A stretch of 64,000 nt of DNA from Natronolimnobius sp. AArcel1 (GCF_011043775.1 NZ_JAAKXY010000003.1:620001-684000); one strand, 5' to 3'. Positions 9,459 through 18,603 are shown, numbered from the stretch's first letter. Made by a program: numbers and translations. The notes: generated from the sequence alone by a model not told the origin.

Positions 9459-9971
9459 ATGGATGCCATCGATCTCGAGCGCTCGCGGGCCGTCGCCGAC
9501 GCCCTCGCTGAAACTGACGACACGGTCGCCGTTGCTGAGTCCTGCACTGGTGGGTTGATCGGCGCGACACTGACAGCGATTCCGGGCTCGAGTGACTACT
9601 TCGAGTCCGGAGCGACGACCTACGCCTACGGTGCCAAGCGCCGCGCACTCGGTGTCAGCCGCGAATCGCTCGACGAACATGGAGCGGTCTCTGAACCCGT
9701 CGCCCTCGAGATGGCCCGCGGTGTTCGCGACACCTGCGACGTGACCTGGAGCCTTTCGACGACGGGCGTCGCCGGCCCATCCGGCGGTTCCGAGGACACC
9801 CCAGTCGGCACGGTCTACATCGGCGTCGCCTACGCCGGCCCCTGGGGCAGCGAGTCATCATATGCAACCGCCTCGCGCTACGAGTTTGACGGAGATCGCG
9901 CCGCAGTTCGCGCCAAAACCGTTTCACAGGCGCTCGAGGACCTTCTCACTGCAATTGGGAATCGGCCCTAA
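9459..9971 (+). CDS. CinA C-terminal-domain nicotinamide-nucleotide amidohydrolase
   Basis: A 170-residue stand-alone CinA C-terminal domain (PncC type). It is predicted to deamidate nicotinamide mononucleotide to nicotinate mononucleotide in NAD salvage. Family motifs: VAVAESCTGGLIGATLT near residue 26, with the catalytic Ser of ESCTGG, then YAYGAKR, and TGVAGPSGGSEDTPVGTV near 105. The upstream frame stays open to 9366, but homology begins at the ATG at 9459 (MDAIDLERS), which I take as the start. The N-terminal COG1058 domain of full-length CinA is absent. Confidence 0.88.
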   Translation: MDAIDLERSRAVADALAETDDTVAVAESCTGGLIGATLTAIPGSSDYFESGATTYAYGAKRRALGVSRESLDEHGAVSEPVALEMARGVRDTCDVTWSLSTTGVAGPSGGSEDTPVGTVYIGVAYAGPWGSESSYATASRYEFDGDRAAVRAKTVSQALEDLLTAIGNRP

Positions 9972-10034
9972 CATCACGAGTGTGGACAGTCTCGAGAGAA
10001 AGCTATTCGGCGCTTGCCTCTCGAGTACCGCGTA

Positions 10035-10517
10035 ATGAACAAGAAGGGACACGTTCTCAACGCGGTGTTACTGAGTATCGGGTTGGGGTATCTCCTTGAG
10101 CCGGCGGGGAATCTGGAGACGTTCGAGACGATTATCGCTATCGGCGTGCCGATCACGCTCGGGGCGATGGTGCCGGATATCGACACTGCGTTCGGCAAGC
10201 ACCGGAAGACACTGCACAATCTCCCGCTGCTCGCCGGATTTGCAGTCTTTCCCGCACTCTTTGGCAACCTCGAGTGGGTCTGGGTCGGCGTGTTGACACA
10301 CTACATTCTCGACGTTGCCGGCAGTAAACGCGGCATCGCCTTGTTCTATCCACTCTGGAAGAAGGAGTTTGGACTCCCCATCGGCGTCGCAGTCAGCAGC
10401 AAGCGTGCAGATCTAATGATGGTCATCGTCACGATTGCGGAACTGGTGATTGCTGCGGTGATTTTGTATCAAGTTCCGGAGTGGCTCGAGGCAGGCCAGC
10501 AGTTCATCGGCGTGTAA
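10035..10517 (+). CDS. YdjM/LexA-binding-like inner-membrane metal-dependent hydrolase family
   Basis: A 160-residue membrane protein with four or so hydrophobic segments. The early MNKKGHVLNAVLLS and the later PDID...K.R..LH and HYILDVA elements carry the His and Asp residues that define the membrane-bound metal-dependent hydrolase (DUF457/YdjM) family. The start is placed at the ATG at 10035, after a non-homologous seven-codon extension. It follows the cinA-like gene by 63 bp on the same strand. Confidence 0.75.
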   Translation: MNKKGHVLNAVLLSIGLGYLLEPAGNLETFETIIAIGVPITLGAMVPDIDTAFGKHRKTLHNLPLLAGFAVFPALFGNLEWVWVGVLTHYILDVAGSKRGIALFYPLWKKEFGLPIGVAVSSKRADLMMVIVTIAELVIAAVILYQVPEWLEAGQQFIGV

Positions 10518-10536
10518 GAAGACGGTTTCCGAGGCG

Positions 10537-11607
10537 TTAGCGGCTGTTCGGTGCCCACTCCTCGCAGGCGTCCATATCGTTCATTGCCGTCTCGTGGAGC
10601 CCACAGTATGGAACCATGCCCGACGAGGACGACCGAACGTACTCGAAGTGCTGGCAGTTTCCACAGTAGCGGTCACCGGGAGAATTCGCGTTCGACCCTG
10701 TCCGGTCCGACGCGGCGCTCGAGTCAGCGTCCATAATTTCGGCATCGGAGCCACCGGCTGTCGCCGAAACGCCATTCGAGGCGCTTCGGTCGCGTGTCGC
10801 CGACCCAGCCGCGTGTGGGCCAGTTGTCGCCCCTGTGGGCTCGTCAGTACCGAGTGGCGACCTGATGTCATCAGTTTCCGTCCCGCCATCACTGGTTGCT
10901 GCGCCTGCGGCTGGCGAGGGCGACTCACTCGAGTTCGAGTGAGTCGTCTCACTGCCGTCGAACGAGAGCGTCGTTCCGTCGGTATCGGCGGCGTTCGTCT
11001 GTGTCTCGACTTCGCCATCGGGCGTGTTGCCAAAAAAGCCAATCCCGCCGAAGCCACTCGAGGGAGTCTCGGATTCCTCAACCTCGACGATGGTCTGATT
11101 GTGACGCGTGACGTTCATCTCGAGCATCCCGCCGGGATCATTGCGCGTCTTGAAGTTGACAACGGCGCTGAACAGACACCAGATGGCGGTCACGAGCCCG
11201 AGCAGGTAGACTGCAGAGACCTCGAGCGTGAGTTGATCGCTGCCGTAGCGCCAGTTTTCTGGGTAAGCATACCAGAAGAGCACGACGCCAAGCAGGCACA
11301 GGCTAGCACTGATCGCAGCGGCGGCGCGGACGCGACGACTCGCCGGTAGGACGATAAAGAGGCCGACGAGCGTCGCGGGGACGCCAATGCCGGCGAGGAC
11401 GCCAGCGACCCGGACGACTGCGAAGTGGTCGCTCATTCCCCAGTCGGCTACGGACACGACGAATCCGGCGAACAGGTCCGTCGTGGCCACGAGGACGGCA
11501 ACGACGGCCAGGACTGCGCCACAGACAACCAGCCCCATCCCCGCGTAGAGCCGCTGGAGGCTCACACCCCGGGCATTCCCGTCGTAGACCTCCGTCAGGC
11601 TTGTCAT
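10537..11607 (-). CDS. haloarchaeal membrane protein with C-terminal Cys-rich zinc-ribbon-like motif
   Basis: A 356-residue protein in three parts. Four hydrophobic helices lie in residues 20-160. A Ser/Thr/Asp/Gly-rich, presumably disordered linker spans about 190-310. The C-terminal segment has the spacing CGNCxHF...PYCGLH...CEEW, a plausible metal site with four Cys plus His. The frame is open to 11634, but the ATG at 11607 (MTSLTEVYDG) gives the best start. It is convergent with the YdjM-like gene and divergent from the small gene at 11722. Function unknown. Confidence 0.7.
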   Translation of the reverse strand: MTSLTEVYDGNARGVSLQRLYAGMGLVVCGAVLAVVAVLVATTDLFAGFVVSVADWGMSDHFAVVRVAGVLAGIGVPATLVGLFIVLPASRRVRAAAAISASLCLLGVVLFWYAYPENWRYGSDQLTLEVSAVYLLGLVTAIWCLFSAVVNFKTRNDPGGMLEMNVTRHNQTIVEVEESETPSSGFGGIGFFGNTPDGEVETQTNAADTDGTTLSFDGSETTHSNSSESPSPAAGAATSDGGTETDDIRSPLGTDEPTGATTGPHAAGSATRDRSASNGVSATAGGSDAEIMDADSSAASDRTGSNANSPGDRYCGNCQHFEYVRSSSSGMVPYCGLHETAMNDMDACEEWAPNSR

Positions 11608-11721
11608 GGACAGCCTTTCTACCTCCCTCCACAAAACCCTACGTCAGACACATCTCGAGAATCTGAGGGTATTACCCGCCGAAGCGAAACCTTGAATCGC
11701 TGGGCTTGCAAACTGGCGCAT

Positions 11722-12006
11722 ATGAGCGACGACGAGGACGACGATCCAGCAGTGTCACTCGGTGAGCACACACCCGTCGAGGGCGCGCCACTGGCCCGCG
11801 TCAGTTCCCGACTTACCTGGCCCAAAGAAAAAAGCGAAGTCGCCCGTCTCGAGGGCGAAAGCGTAATCCGAACGCCTGCGGGTCCACAGGAACTGGCTGC
11901 GATCCTCGAGGACGTCGATGAGACGTACTTCCAGCGCCACCAGGAGTTCGAAACCCACATCCGGTCCGTTATCGGAACCGGTCCAATCCCGACTGCAGAC
12001 GAGTAA
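11722..12006 (+). CDS. small haloarchaeal protein (DUF5789-like)
   Basis: A 94-residue acidic soluble protein. The core 'ITRTPAG' type segment (here VIRTPAGPQELAAIL) and the helical C-terminus resemble the haloarchaeal DUF5789 family, by recollection. The start is the ATG at 11722, after a Met-Ser-Asp-Asp acidic N-terminus. It is probably translated from the same message as the CPBP-like gene, whose GTG lies 3 bp after this stop codon. Function unknown. Confidence 0.65.
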   Translation: MSDDEDDDPAVSLGEHTPVEGAPLARVSSRLTWPKEKSEVARLEGESVIRTPAGPQELAAILEDVDETYFQRHQEFETHIRSVIGTGPIPTADE

Positions 12007-12009
12007 CAC

Positions 12010-12708
12010 GTGGCGACGGACGGCACCCACCGAACCGTTGGCTGGCTTCGTGACCAATTCAATCGCCTCTCGTGGTTTCAGAAGTCGATACTGACCGGTG
12101 CAGTTCTGACGCTGCTGTGGATGCGCTACGTTCCCGGCGACCTCGAGACACGGGTCGTTGTCGACCTGCTGATCCTGGTCGGCGGCCCGCTCGCACTGGG
12201 ACTGACCCACGGCCGTCATATTGGCTGGAACATCAATCGCGTCGCGATTCGAAATGCCGTCTTGCTCTCGATGTTCGTCCTCCCCTTCTATCTCATCGGG
12301 TCGACGCTCCCGACGATTCGCCAGTTCTATCCGATGTGGGAGACCTCAACTGCGCCCGGCGAATTCATTCCGCACGCAATCAAACTGTTCGCGATTGCGC
12401 TGGCGACTGAGACCTATTATCGTGGGTTGCTCTGTGTCGGCGTTAAAGACATTGGCTTCAAAGCGGTGCTTATCAGCCCCGTCGTCTACATGATTCACCA
12501 CGCCTCGAAGCCACCCATCGAATTCCTGCTCTCGGGGCCGACCGACGTGCTCTTCGGTGCAGTAGACTACAAATCGAACTCGATTCTCCCATCCGTCATC
12601 GCCCACGGAGCCGGTCTCGTCCTCTTAGACTGGCTCGTCCTGCACGATCCGCTGTTCGATCCAACGCCTGCGTTGCAGTACCTCGAGTGGCTGCCAGTGC
12701 CGCTGTGA
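12010..12708 (+). CDS. CPBP-family intramembrane protease-like protein
   Basis: A 232-residue multi-pass membrane protein starting with GTG, 3 bp after the upstream stop. Family hallmarks of CPBP (CAAX protease/bacteriocin-processing, Abi) proteins are present but degenerate. The first motif, normally EExxxR, reads TETYYRG (about residue 136), so the leading Glu is replaced. The second and third histidine motifs are seen in VYMIHH and IAHGAG. It may therefore be a catalytically weakened member. No bacteriocin or prenylation genes are adjacent. Confidence 0.65.
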   Translation: MATDGTHRTVGWLRDQFNRLSWFQKSILTGAVLTLLWMRYVPGDLETRVVVDLLILVGGPLALGLTHGRHIGWNINRVAIRNAVLLSMFVLPFYLIGSTLPTIRQFYPMWETSTAPGEFIPHAIKLFAIALATETYYRGLLCVGVKDIGFKAVLISPVVYMIHHASKPPIEFLLSGPTDVLFGAVDYKSNSILPSVIAHGAGLVLLDWLVLHDPLFDPTPALQYLEWLPVPL

Positions 12709-12721
12709 ACTCGCGTGAGAA

Positions 12722-13447
12722 TCACTCGAGTCGCGCGTCCGTAATTCGCAACCGCCCGCGTGTTCCTTCCCACTCGCGCTCGTACTCGAGATCCAGTCGC
12801 TGATCCATATGCGGCCCGTCAACAACTACTGTCTCGAACTCGCCGCCCTCTCCCAGAATGTGGACGCCGTATTCTTCGTTGAGGACCTCGAGGTCGGCGA
12901 TTTCCTCGTGATCGAGCGTCCGCCCGAGCCAGGACTCATCGAGTCCGTGGGCGGCGGCCTGAATAATCATGATTTCGAAGCCTGCCTCGAGCATTGCATC
13001 GGCGAGGTCGCGAGGGTTTTCCTGCCACAGCGGCGCGAACAGGTCACACTCGAGGCGGTCGCACATCCCCTGAATACGACTCGTCTGATACTCGCTTTCG
13101 ACAGCACCCGCCGTGACGCCGGCGATGCCGCCCTCGAGTTCGTCCTCGAGATCGACGAGTGCAGCCTCGAGTGGCTCGAGTTCGTCATCTCCCTGCACGC
13201 TCGAGTCCGGCACAGAATCGGCCTCGAGATCGCCCGGATCGACGTCGATCAGTTTGATTCCCATGCTTTCGGCGGCCAGCGAGGCGAGGTCCGTCGCTGG
13301 AACGTGATACATGTACGAATCCTCGGATGGATGCACAGTCACGAGTCGCTCGACGGACAGTCCGGCCTCGAGTGCCTGATACACGGCCCATGACGAATCT
13401 TTCCCGCCGGAGAAAAGCCCAACCCACGCGCCATCTGCGTCGCTCAT
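12722..13447 (-). CDS. Dph6-like diphthine--ammonia ligase (PP-loop ATPase)
   Basis: A 241-residue adenine-nucleotide alpha-hydrolase. The PP-loop SGGKDSS is at 13-19 and the conserved GExGEFET-type block appears as GEGGEFETVVVDGP near residue 207. This domain performs the ATP-dependent amidation of diphthine to diphthamide on aEF-2. It is single-domain, as in archaea. It is 38 bp upstream of the DUF373 stop codon region on the same strand order (DUF373 gene then this gene). Confidence 0.85.
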   Translation of the reverse strand: MSDADGAWVGLFSGGKDSSWAVYQALEAGLSVERLVTVHPSEDSYMYHVPATDLASLAAESMGIKLIDVDPGDLEADSVPDSSVQGDDELEPLEAALVDLEDELEGGIAGVTAGAVESEYQTSRIQGMCDRLECDLFAPLWQENPRDLADAMLEAGFEIMIIQAAAHGLDESWLGRTLDHEEIADLEVLNEEYGVHILGEGGEFETVVVDGPHMDQRLDLEYEREWEGTRGRLRITDARLE

Positions 13448-13485
13448 ACTGAGTAGTTGGGGTCGGAGAGTAAAGGGATGGCGAG

Positions 13486-14820
13486 TTAGGTTCCGTCCGA
13501 ACTCGAGTCGTCGGTCGACTCGTCCGCTGCTGACTCCGTCTCAGGTGTTTCCGGCCCGCCATCAGTGCGACCCGATTCGGCCGTCGGCGTCGGGGTTGTC
13601 GCTGGCTCGGTTTGTTGATCGGTGGCTTCCGATGATGCACTTTCGGGGGCCGGACTCGAGCCATCCGCGGGTGCGTTCGAGTCGTCTTCATCGCCAGCGC
13701 CTGACTCCCCGTCGCTCACGGAGGCAGCGACTCGTGCCCCGATCAGACTCACGATGAGCGCGGTCACGACGTAAATCGTTAGTCGCTCGCCGCCGCCGAT
13801 CTGGAAGCTATCGAGTGTGAGCGCCCCCTGTTCGATCCCTGCGAAGACAACGGGGCCGATCACGCTCTGTTGCTCGAGGAAGTATGCCGAAAACCCGCGA
13901 ATTACGAGTCCAACGGCGACGACGATAAACGGCAGATTCCGAAATGAGCGACGGACAGGTTCCTCGCTGATCGCCTCATCGAGTAAGCGACCGGCGCTTG
14001 CAGTCAGCGCCGCCATCGCGAGCCACGGGACACTGTCAAAGAGAAACTGTGTCGCAGGTATGAGCACGCCGGAGGGGTCATCGAGACTCGAGACGCCGAG
14101 TGCGCCGATGAACAGCCCGACGAACGTCAATCCCGTCGCGACGACGTAGGTGACGACCGACACCTGCCCGGAGTACAGCGCTTCGCGTACCTGATGAGAA
14201 AAGCCGGTGAGGATTTCGTCGATGTTGAACCCTTTATAGAGCAAGAACAGGCCGATCACAGTCGTAATCGCGGCTGCGCCCTGTGCCGTTCCAATCTGCA
14301 TCGCAAGCACCGGAAACACGAGCAGCGTCAATCCGAGCGGCACCAGCACGGTCTGGCGCAACTCCTCGTCCGCAAGAAACTGCTTCAGGAGGTAGTACGT
14401 CGATTCGATGTCTCGAGCCTGTCGGACGACGACCCGGTCGACCGAGTCGATGCGAACGCGACTCTCGACAATGGGCACCAGTCGCTCGTCTTCGGCGCTG
14501 TCGATAACGACGACCGCCGAGTCCGGGTCGTAGTCCGCCATCAGGTCGTCTACCTGCCGGGCCACCGCTCTGTCAGCCGAGACCATCGACTCACGGTCCC
14601 CGGAGACGACCGCCACGACGACATCTTCGTTTTCGTCGCGCAGGTCCTGGGCAACCCGCAGTGTCTCGAGCAGAGAATTGACGCCTGAATCCTCGGGATC
14701 TGCAAGCCCGATATCGGTTACAAGCGCGCGAACGGCCTCCCAGCCGACGATTGGTGAGCGAAGCCCGGTCTTGCGACCCACATCGTCGGTCCGGTCGAGG
14801 CACACGACCAGCGTTGTCAC
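13486..14820 (-). CDS. DUF373 family membrane protein
   Basis: A 444-residue archaeal DUF373 protein. The N-terminal soluble half (about 1-165) starts MTTLVVCLDRTDDVG and contains Rossmann-like Asp-rich motifs (CLDRTDD, VVSGD). It is followed by about seven hydrophobic helices (170-370) and an acidic Ser/Thr/Pro-rich tail of about 70 residues that is probably disordered. The family is widespread in archaea but its function is not established. It is probably cotranscribed with the Dph6-like gene downstream. Confidence 0.85.
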   Translation of the reverse strand: MTTLVVCLDRTDDVGRKTGLRSPIVGWEAVRALVTDIGLADPEDSGVNSLLETLRVAQDLRDENEDVVVAVVSGDRESMVSADRAVARQVDDLMADYDPDSAVVVIDSAEDERLVPIVESRVRIDSVDRVVVRQARDIESTYYLLKQFLADEELRQTVLVPLGLTLLVFPVLAMQIGTAQGAAAITTVIGLFLLYKGFNIDEILTGFSHQVREALYSGQVSVVTYVVATGLTFVGLFIGALGVSSLDDPSGVLIPATQFLFDSVPWLAMAALTASAGRLLDEAISEEPVRRSFRNLPFIVVAVGLVIRGFSAYFLEQQSVIGPVVFAGIEQGALTLDSFQIGGGERLTIYVVTALIVSLIGARVAASVSDGESGAGDEDDSNAPADGSSPAPESASSEATDQQTEPATTPTPTAESGRTDGGPETPETESAADESTDDSSSDGT

Positions 14821-14922
14821 GAGTGTCGTTCCATGCTGTGGAACGATAAAACCACTTACTCGTTCGACCGGTTCACCGCCGGTAATCGCTTCCCGACCTC
14901 CCGGTCGGCATAACGGGTGCGA

Positions 14923-15918
14923 TCAGGTTCGCAGTCGGAACTCTCGATCCTCGGCAAGTCCAGTCAGACCTGCCCCAAACGCGTAGGCGACCTGCTGGGC
15001 ACCCGCACCAACCCGCGCCATCAGCGGCCGCTCCGGTTCGAACTCCTCGATGGCAATCTCGTCCGTCTCGAGGCGACGCTCGAGTTCGTCTTCGATATCG
15101 CGGCGGGTGCCGAGTTCGTCGACCAGCCCGAGGTCGTGTGCCGACTCGCCGAGGTAGATTCGCGCTTCGGTATCGCGGATGAACTCAGCGTCCATCTCGC
15201 GGCCTTCACTGACGCGCTCGACAAACGTCTCGTAGTAGTCGTCGATCACACCTTGGAGGTACTCGCGTTCGTCCTCTTCGAGTTCTTTCAACGGCGTGCC
15301 AGCGTCTTTGAACTCGCCGGCGGCGAATCGCTCGTAGGAGAGGCCAACTTTCTCTGCGAGGTCACTGGCGTTGACTCGTGAGCCGATCACGCCAATCGAG
15401 CCCACGATGGAGCCCTCGCGCGCCCAGAGTTCGTCACAGCCGCTTGCGATCCAGTAGCCGCCACTGGCACAGACATCCGTCGTGTACGCCACGGTCGGAC
15501 CGTCAAATCGCTCGGCTGCCAGTCGAATATCGTCGCTCGGGACGACCTCGCCGCCGGGCGTGTTGAGTTTCAACAGGAGTGCGTCGACGTTTTCGTCGTC
15601 GTCCGCGCGGTCAATCTGGTCGACGATATCGTCGGCCGGCGTCGAACGCGGACTCGAGGGGAGCGGGCCGCCACCCCCATCACGCGTAATCGGCCCGTCG
15701 ACAGCGACCTCGGCGACGTTGTAGCCGGGAAACAGCGACCCAGCAACGTTGCCACCAATTTTCAGGCCGAGCAACACGGCACCGAGAGCAAACAGGACAC
15801 CAAACAGGTCCGTCAGCGTCGTCGGATAGTAGACGAACAGTCCAATTCCGGCCACAGCGAACACGGCAACGGCAAGCAAGACAACTGCGAGTGATCCAAT
15901 ACCGCTCTTACTGACCAT
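14923..15918 (-). CDS. sppA: signal peptide peptidase SppA (S49 family)
   Basis: A 331-residue membrane-anchored S49 serine protease that degrades signal peptides left after secretion. Two N-terminal hydrophobic segments (about 8-28 and 38-55) anchor it. The Ser nucleophile is S152 in DVCASGGYW and the general-base Lys is K204 in GEFKDAGTP, the short-form Ser/Lys dyad of SppA. The ATG at 15918 is preferred over an upstream in-frame GTG at 15933. The length is typical of short archaeal/Bacillus SppA. Confidence 0.9.
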   Translation of the reverse strand: MVSKSGIGSLAVVLLAVAVFAVAGIGLFVYYPTTLTDLFGVLFALGAVLLGLKIGGNVAGSLFPGYNVAEVAVDGPITRDGGGGPLPSSPRSTPADDIVDQIDRADDDENVDALLLKLNTPGGEVVPSDDIRLAAERFDGPTVAYTTDVCASGGYWIASGCDELWAREGSIVGSIGVIGSRVNASDLAEKVGLSYERFAAGEFKDAGTPLKELEEDEREYLQGVIDDYYETFVERVSEGREMDAEFIRDTEARIYLGESAHDLGLVDELGTRRDIEDELERRLETDEIAIEEFEPERPLMARVGAGAQQVAYAFGAGLTGLAEDREFRLRT

Positions 15919-16186
15919 CGCTTCCGCTAGCACCTCGATTCATGCTCGAGTCTGTGTCTGCCGCCCGGTTAACCGTTACCGTCGGCACTCGCCCGGAGTC
16001 GACTAGCAGGTGTGACGACAGCGGTCTCACTTTCGGAGTTGTGCGCCACTATAGGAACACGAAAACAGCACGATCAACAGTACTCAATAGGCGTTCGTTT
16101 CTCCTCACGACCAACGGCATCCGTCCGTCCACTCTGTCAGCCCCACTCGACGAAACGACGGCTCTCGAGTGATACTCTGGTCGGGC
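15919..16186. other. intergenic region without recognised gene
   Basis: About 270 bp between sppA and the terminator of the coiled-coil gene. It contains the sppA promoter region. A short open frame on the plus strand has no recognisable features and I do not call it. Confidence 0.6.
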
Positions 16187-16213
16187 AAAAACACGTTCCC
16201 GAAAGAGAACGTG
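16187..16213 (-). terminator. hairpin plus T-tract terminator of the coiled-coil gene
   Basis: Read on the minus strand, CACGTTC and GAACGTG form a perfect 7-bp stem (arms at 16207-16213 and 16192-16198) with an 8-nt loop, immediately followed by TTTTT. It lies 30 bp after the stop codon at 16244. The layout is that of an intrinsic terminator, which is less common in archaea than a simple T-tract. Confidence 0.7.
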
Positions 16214-16243
16214 GGACGAATCGAAAGATCCGAGAGACGACCC

Positions 16244-17125
16244 TTAGAGCAGGCCAGTCTTCTGGAGCTTCATCAGGTCCTCGGTGTCGAGGGTCTCGCC
16301 CTCTTTGAACTTCTGATAAATCTCCTCGGCCTCCTCTTTGGCCGCTTCTTTCTTCTTGTCGCGAGCGGACTTGCGCTCTTGCTCTTCTTCCTTGTCCAGT
16401 TCGCGCAGACGCTTCTGGACGCGAACGAAGTCTTCGTGGTGCTGGTCGGCGGCTTCCTGGGCTTCCACGAACTTCTCGTGCATCTCGTCGGCTTCATCAC
16501 GGATGTCGTCAGCCTCGCGATAGGCCTCGATCATCTGGTTGTGATGTTCCTGGGCCTTGTCCGCAAGCTCCGTCACCTTCTGGTGGTGCTGGGACGCTTC
16601 CGAGCGAACTTCTTCAGCTTCCTCGACGAGCCCTTCGAGATCCTCGTTCTGCTCGAGTTTTCCCTTGCGGTCTTCGTACTCTTCGCGCTTGGACTCGATT
16701 TTCTCGATCAGCTCTTGCTCTTCTTCGCTCGAGAGAACCTCGGTCTGCTGTTTGAACTCGAGTTGCTCAATTTCTTCCTCGAGCTTGTCGAGGTCCTGGC
16801 CCTCGTCGAGTTCCATATCCGATTTGAGCTTCTCGACTTTGTCGAAGAGCTTGTTGGCCTCGGCGTTGAGCTCGTTACGGCTCTCTTTGTGCTCTTGGAC
16901 CTGCTCGTTGAGCTCGTCGCGCTGCTCGCGGTGTTCCTGGGCCTCGTCGACCTTCTCGCGCGTTTTGGCGTTCAGATCGTCGCGGCTGGAGGCGCGCTCG
17001 GAGGCCATCTGGTTGAGATCGTTTCGCCGATCTCGGAGCTGGCCTGCCATCTTGATAAGCTCGCCTTTCGATTTGTTTGCTAGGTCGTCCTCTGTCAGTT
17101 CGATGTTTTTCGATTCGTCTACCAT
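16244..17125 (-). CDS. archaeal coiled-coil protein
   Basis: A 293-residue, highly charged protein that is almost entirely predicted coiled coil. It has Glu/Lys/Arg/Gln-rich heptads from about residue 15 to 275, no cysteines and no membrane segment. The family of long charged coiled-coil proteins is conserved in euryarchaea and often misannotated (for example as phosphoserine phosphatase); no enzymatic motif is present here. The gene follows the CetZ gene on the same strand but with a 398-bp gap holding its own promoter-like elements, and it ends in a clear hairpin terminator. A structural or cytoskeletal role is only inferred from composition. Confidence 0.75.
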   Translation of the reverse strand: MVDESKNIELTEDDLANKSKGELIKMAGQLRDRRNDLNQMASERASSRDDLNAKTREKVDEAQEHREQRDELNEQVQEHKESRNELNAEANKLFDKVEKLKSDMELDEGQDLDKLEEEIEQLEFKQQTEVLSSEEEQELIEKIESKREEYEDRKGKLEQNEDLEGLVEEAEEVRSEASQHHQKVTELADKAQEHHNQMIEAYREADDIRDEADEMHEKFVEAQEAADQHHEDFVRVQKRLRELDKEEEQERKSARDKKKEAAKEEAEEIYQKFKEGETLDTEDLMKLQKTGLL

Positions 17126-17523
17126 GTGTTAGTCAAACCTCTGTGCCATACCCGCACCGGGGTGACAGGATGCTGTCGTGGCTCCTGTAGAGAGCAACTG
17201 CTCACGACTTGCGAAACCTGGTGAATAAGATTTCCTGTCATTGATCGTCGAGCGATACGCGCCCCGATGGCGTTCTGGTACCGATAGCTACTGTCGCCTA
17301 TAATTTAAATGTACCGGTCCTTCAAACCGTGAAAACCGTTAGCAGGGACCCTGTTTGAGCCTGTTGGACACTCACATGGTTCGGGACTGCATATATAAAG
17401 ACAGCCGCTGGTACTGATCGGAATCGAGTGCACGTTCGTAGAGTTCTCTGCGCATTCGTCGTGTCGGAAACGTGAGCGGGCCGACTGTGTCGTCCCCCTT
17501 TGACTCTCCGTTGCCCGCTTGCG
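17126..17523. other. 398-bp leader/promoter region of the coiled-coil gene
   Basis: No gene is seen. Two TATA-like elements read toward the coiled-coil gene on the minus strand: TTTAAATTATA at about 17299-17309 and the self-complementary TATATA at about 17392-17397. Starting from either would leave a leader of about 130-240 nt, which is long for a haloarchaeon whose mRNAs are mostly leaderless. The TATATA could also fire rightward, producing RNA antisense to the 3' end of cetZ. A structured leader or small RNA is possible but unproven. Confidence 0.5.
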
Positions 17524-18603
17524 TTAGAAGAGGTTCTCGAGGCGGTCGTCAGTCAGCGCTTCAGCGCGATCGACGTCCGTCTCCTCGGCTTGCTGGGCCT
17601 CGCGTGCGCGTTCCATAAATCGCTCGAGGCGCTCGGAGCGTTCGGCTCCGCCGAGTAAGACCAGTGCGCCGAGGCGGTCGCTTTCGAGCGGGAAGTCTCC
17701 GCCACGGACCTGCATGCTCTCAGTCTCGTCCTCGAGCCAGCGCCGGGCTTTCTCGACGCCTTTGCGTGGAATCGCTTCGGGTCTACCGGCGATAACAAGC
17801 AGTGCGGAATCGGCCTGCGTCGCGTCGGGCAGGCTGGTTCCCGTCAGGAGTGCCTGCCGGGCAACGGTCATCGTCGTCCGGAGATTGTCGCTTGCATCCT
17901 CAGCGGCGACCTCGCTCGCGTAGCCAAGCACAGAGATCCCGCCCGAACGCAAGGTATTGATAACCTCGCTCGAGTCGACGACGCTTTCGCCGACGCCGTC
18001 GACGGCTTCGCCGGAGGCAAACAGTAGGCCGACGCGCTGGGCGATTTTGCCGTTGATCCGGTCGAACGCGCCATCGATACTTTCACCCTGTTCGTGCCAG
18101 GAGTCGTTGTCGATCAACAGCGTCGAGTCGGCCTCGCGTGCGAGTGTTTTTAACGACCGGCCCGCGTTCGCCTGGTACAGCGAGCCTTCGTTCTGGCCGG
18201 GCAAGACGCCGAGTGCGTAGACCGGGATATCGTAAATTTGCTGTAAGTTGTGTACGAGGACCGGTGCACCGCCGCTTCCTGTCCCTCCACCGAGGCCGGC
18301 AACGACGAAAATCGCGTCGGCACGCGAGGTGATTCGTCCATCGAGTCCGCCGAGGACTTCCTGGATATCTGACTGCATGACCTCGGCACCCAGTTCATTG
18401 TCCCCACCGACCCCGTGTCCATTGACACGGTCTGCACCGATCAGTTGGGTATCGACGAACTCGAGCGATTGGAGGTCAGGTTCCGCGGAGTTGACGGCCA
18501 GGGCACCTTGAACGGCGTCGTAACCCATGTTCGCGTCGAATTGGGCAAGCCGTTCGGTTACCTTCCCACCGGCCTGACCGACTCCGATCAGGGCAACCTT
18601 CAT
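17524..18603 (-). CDS. CetZ-family tubulin-like GTPase
   Basis: A 359-residue tubulin/FtsZ superfamily protein of the haloarchaeal CetZ branch. The G-box is GLGGGTGSGG at 103-112 (CetZ signature, versus GGGTGTG in FtsZ). Other family landmarks are GVGQAGGK at 7-14, NGHGVGGDNELGAEV near 61-75 and the C-terminal GGDFPLESD. CetZ proteins assemble into dynamic filaments that control cell shape and motility. The EVMQSDI and alanine-rich pattern looks closer to CetZ2 than CetZ1 of Haloferax, but that subclass is a guess. It is divergent from the oxidoreductase gene. Confidence 0.93.
   Translation of the reverse strand: MKVALIGVGQAGGKVTERLAQFDANMGYDAVQGALAVNSAEPDLQSLEFVDTQLIGADRVNGHGVGGDNELGAEVMQSDIQEVLGGLDGRITSRADAIFVVAGLGGGTGSGGAPVLVHNLQQIYDIPVYALGVLPGQNEGSLYQANAGRSLKTLAREADSTLLIDNDSWHEQGESIDGAFDRINGKIAQRVGLLFASGEAVDGVGESVVDSSEVINTLRSGGISVLGYASEVAAEDASDNLRTTMTVARQALLTGTSLPDATQADSALLVIAGRPEAIPRKGVEKARRWLEDETESMQVRGGDFPLESDRLGALVLLGGAERSERLERFMERAREAQQAEETDVDRAEALTDDRLENLF

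Noticed and set aside
12010-12708. Abortive-infection/defence protein
   Set aside because: CPBP proteins are often labelled Abi, but there is no defence gene context here and the active-site motif is altered.
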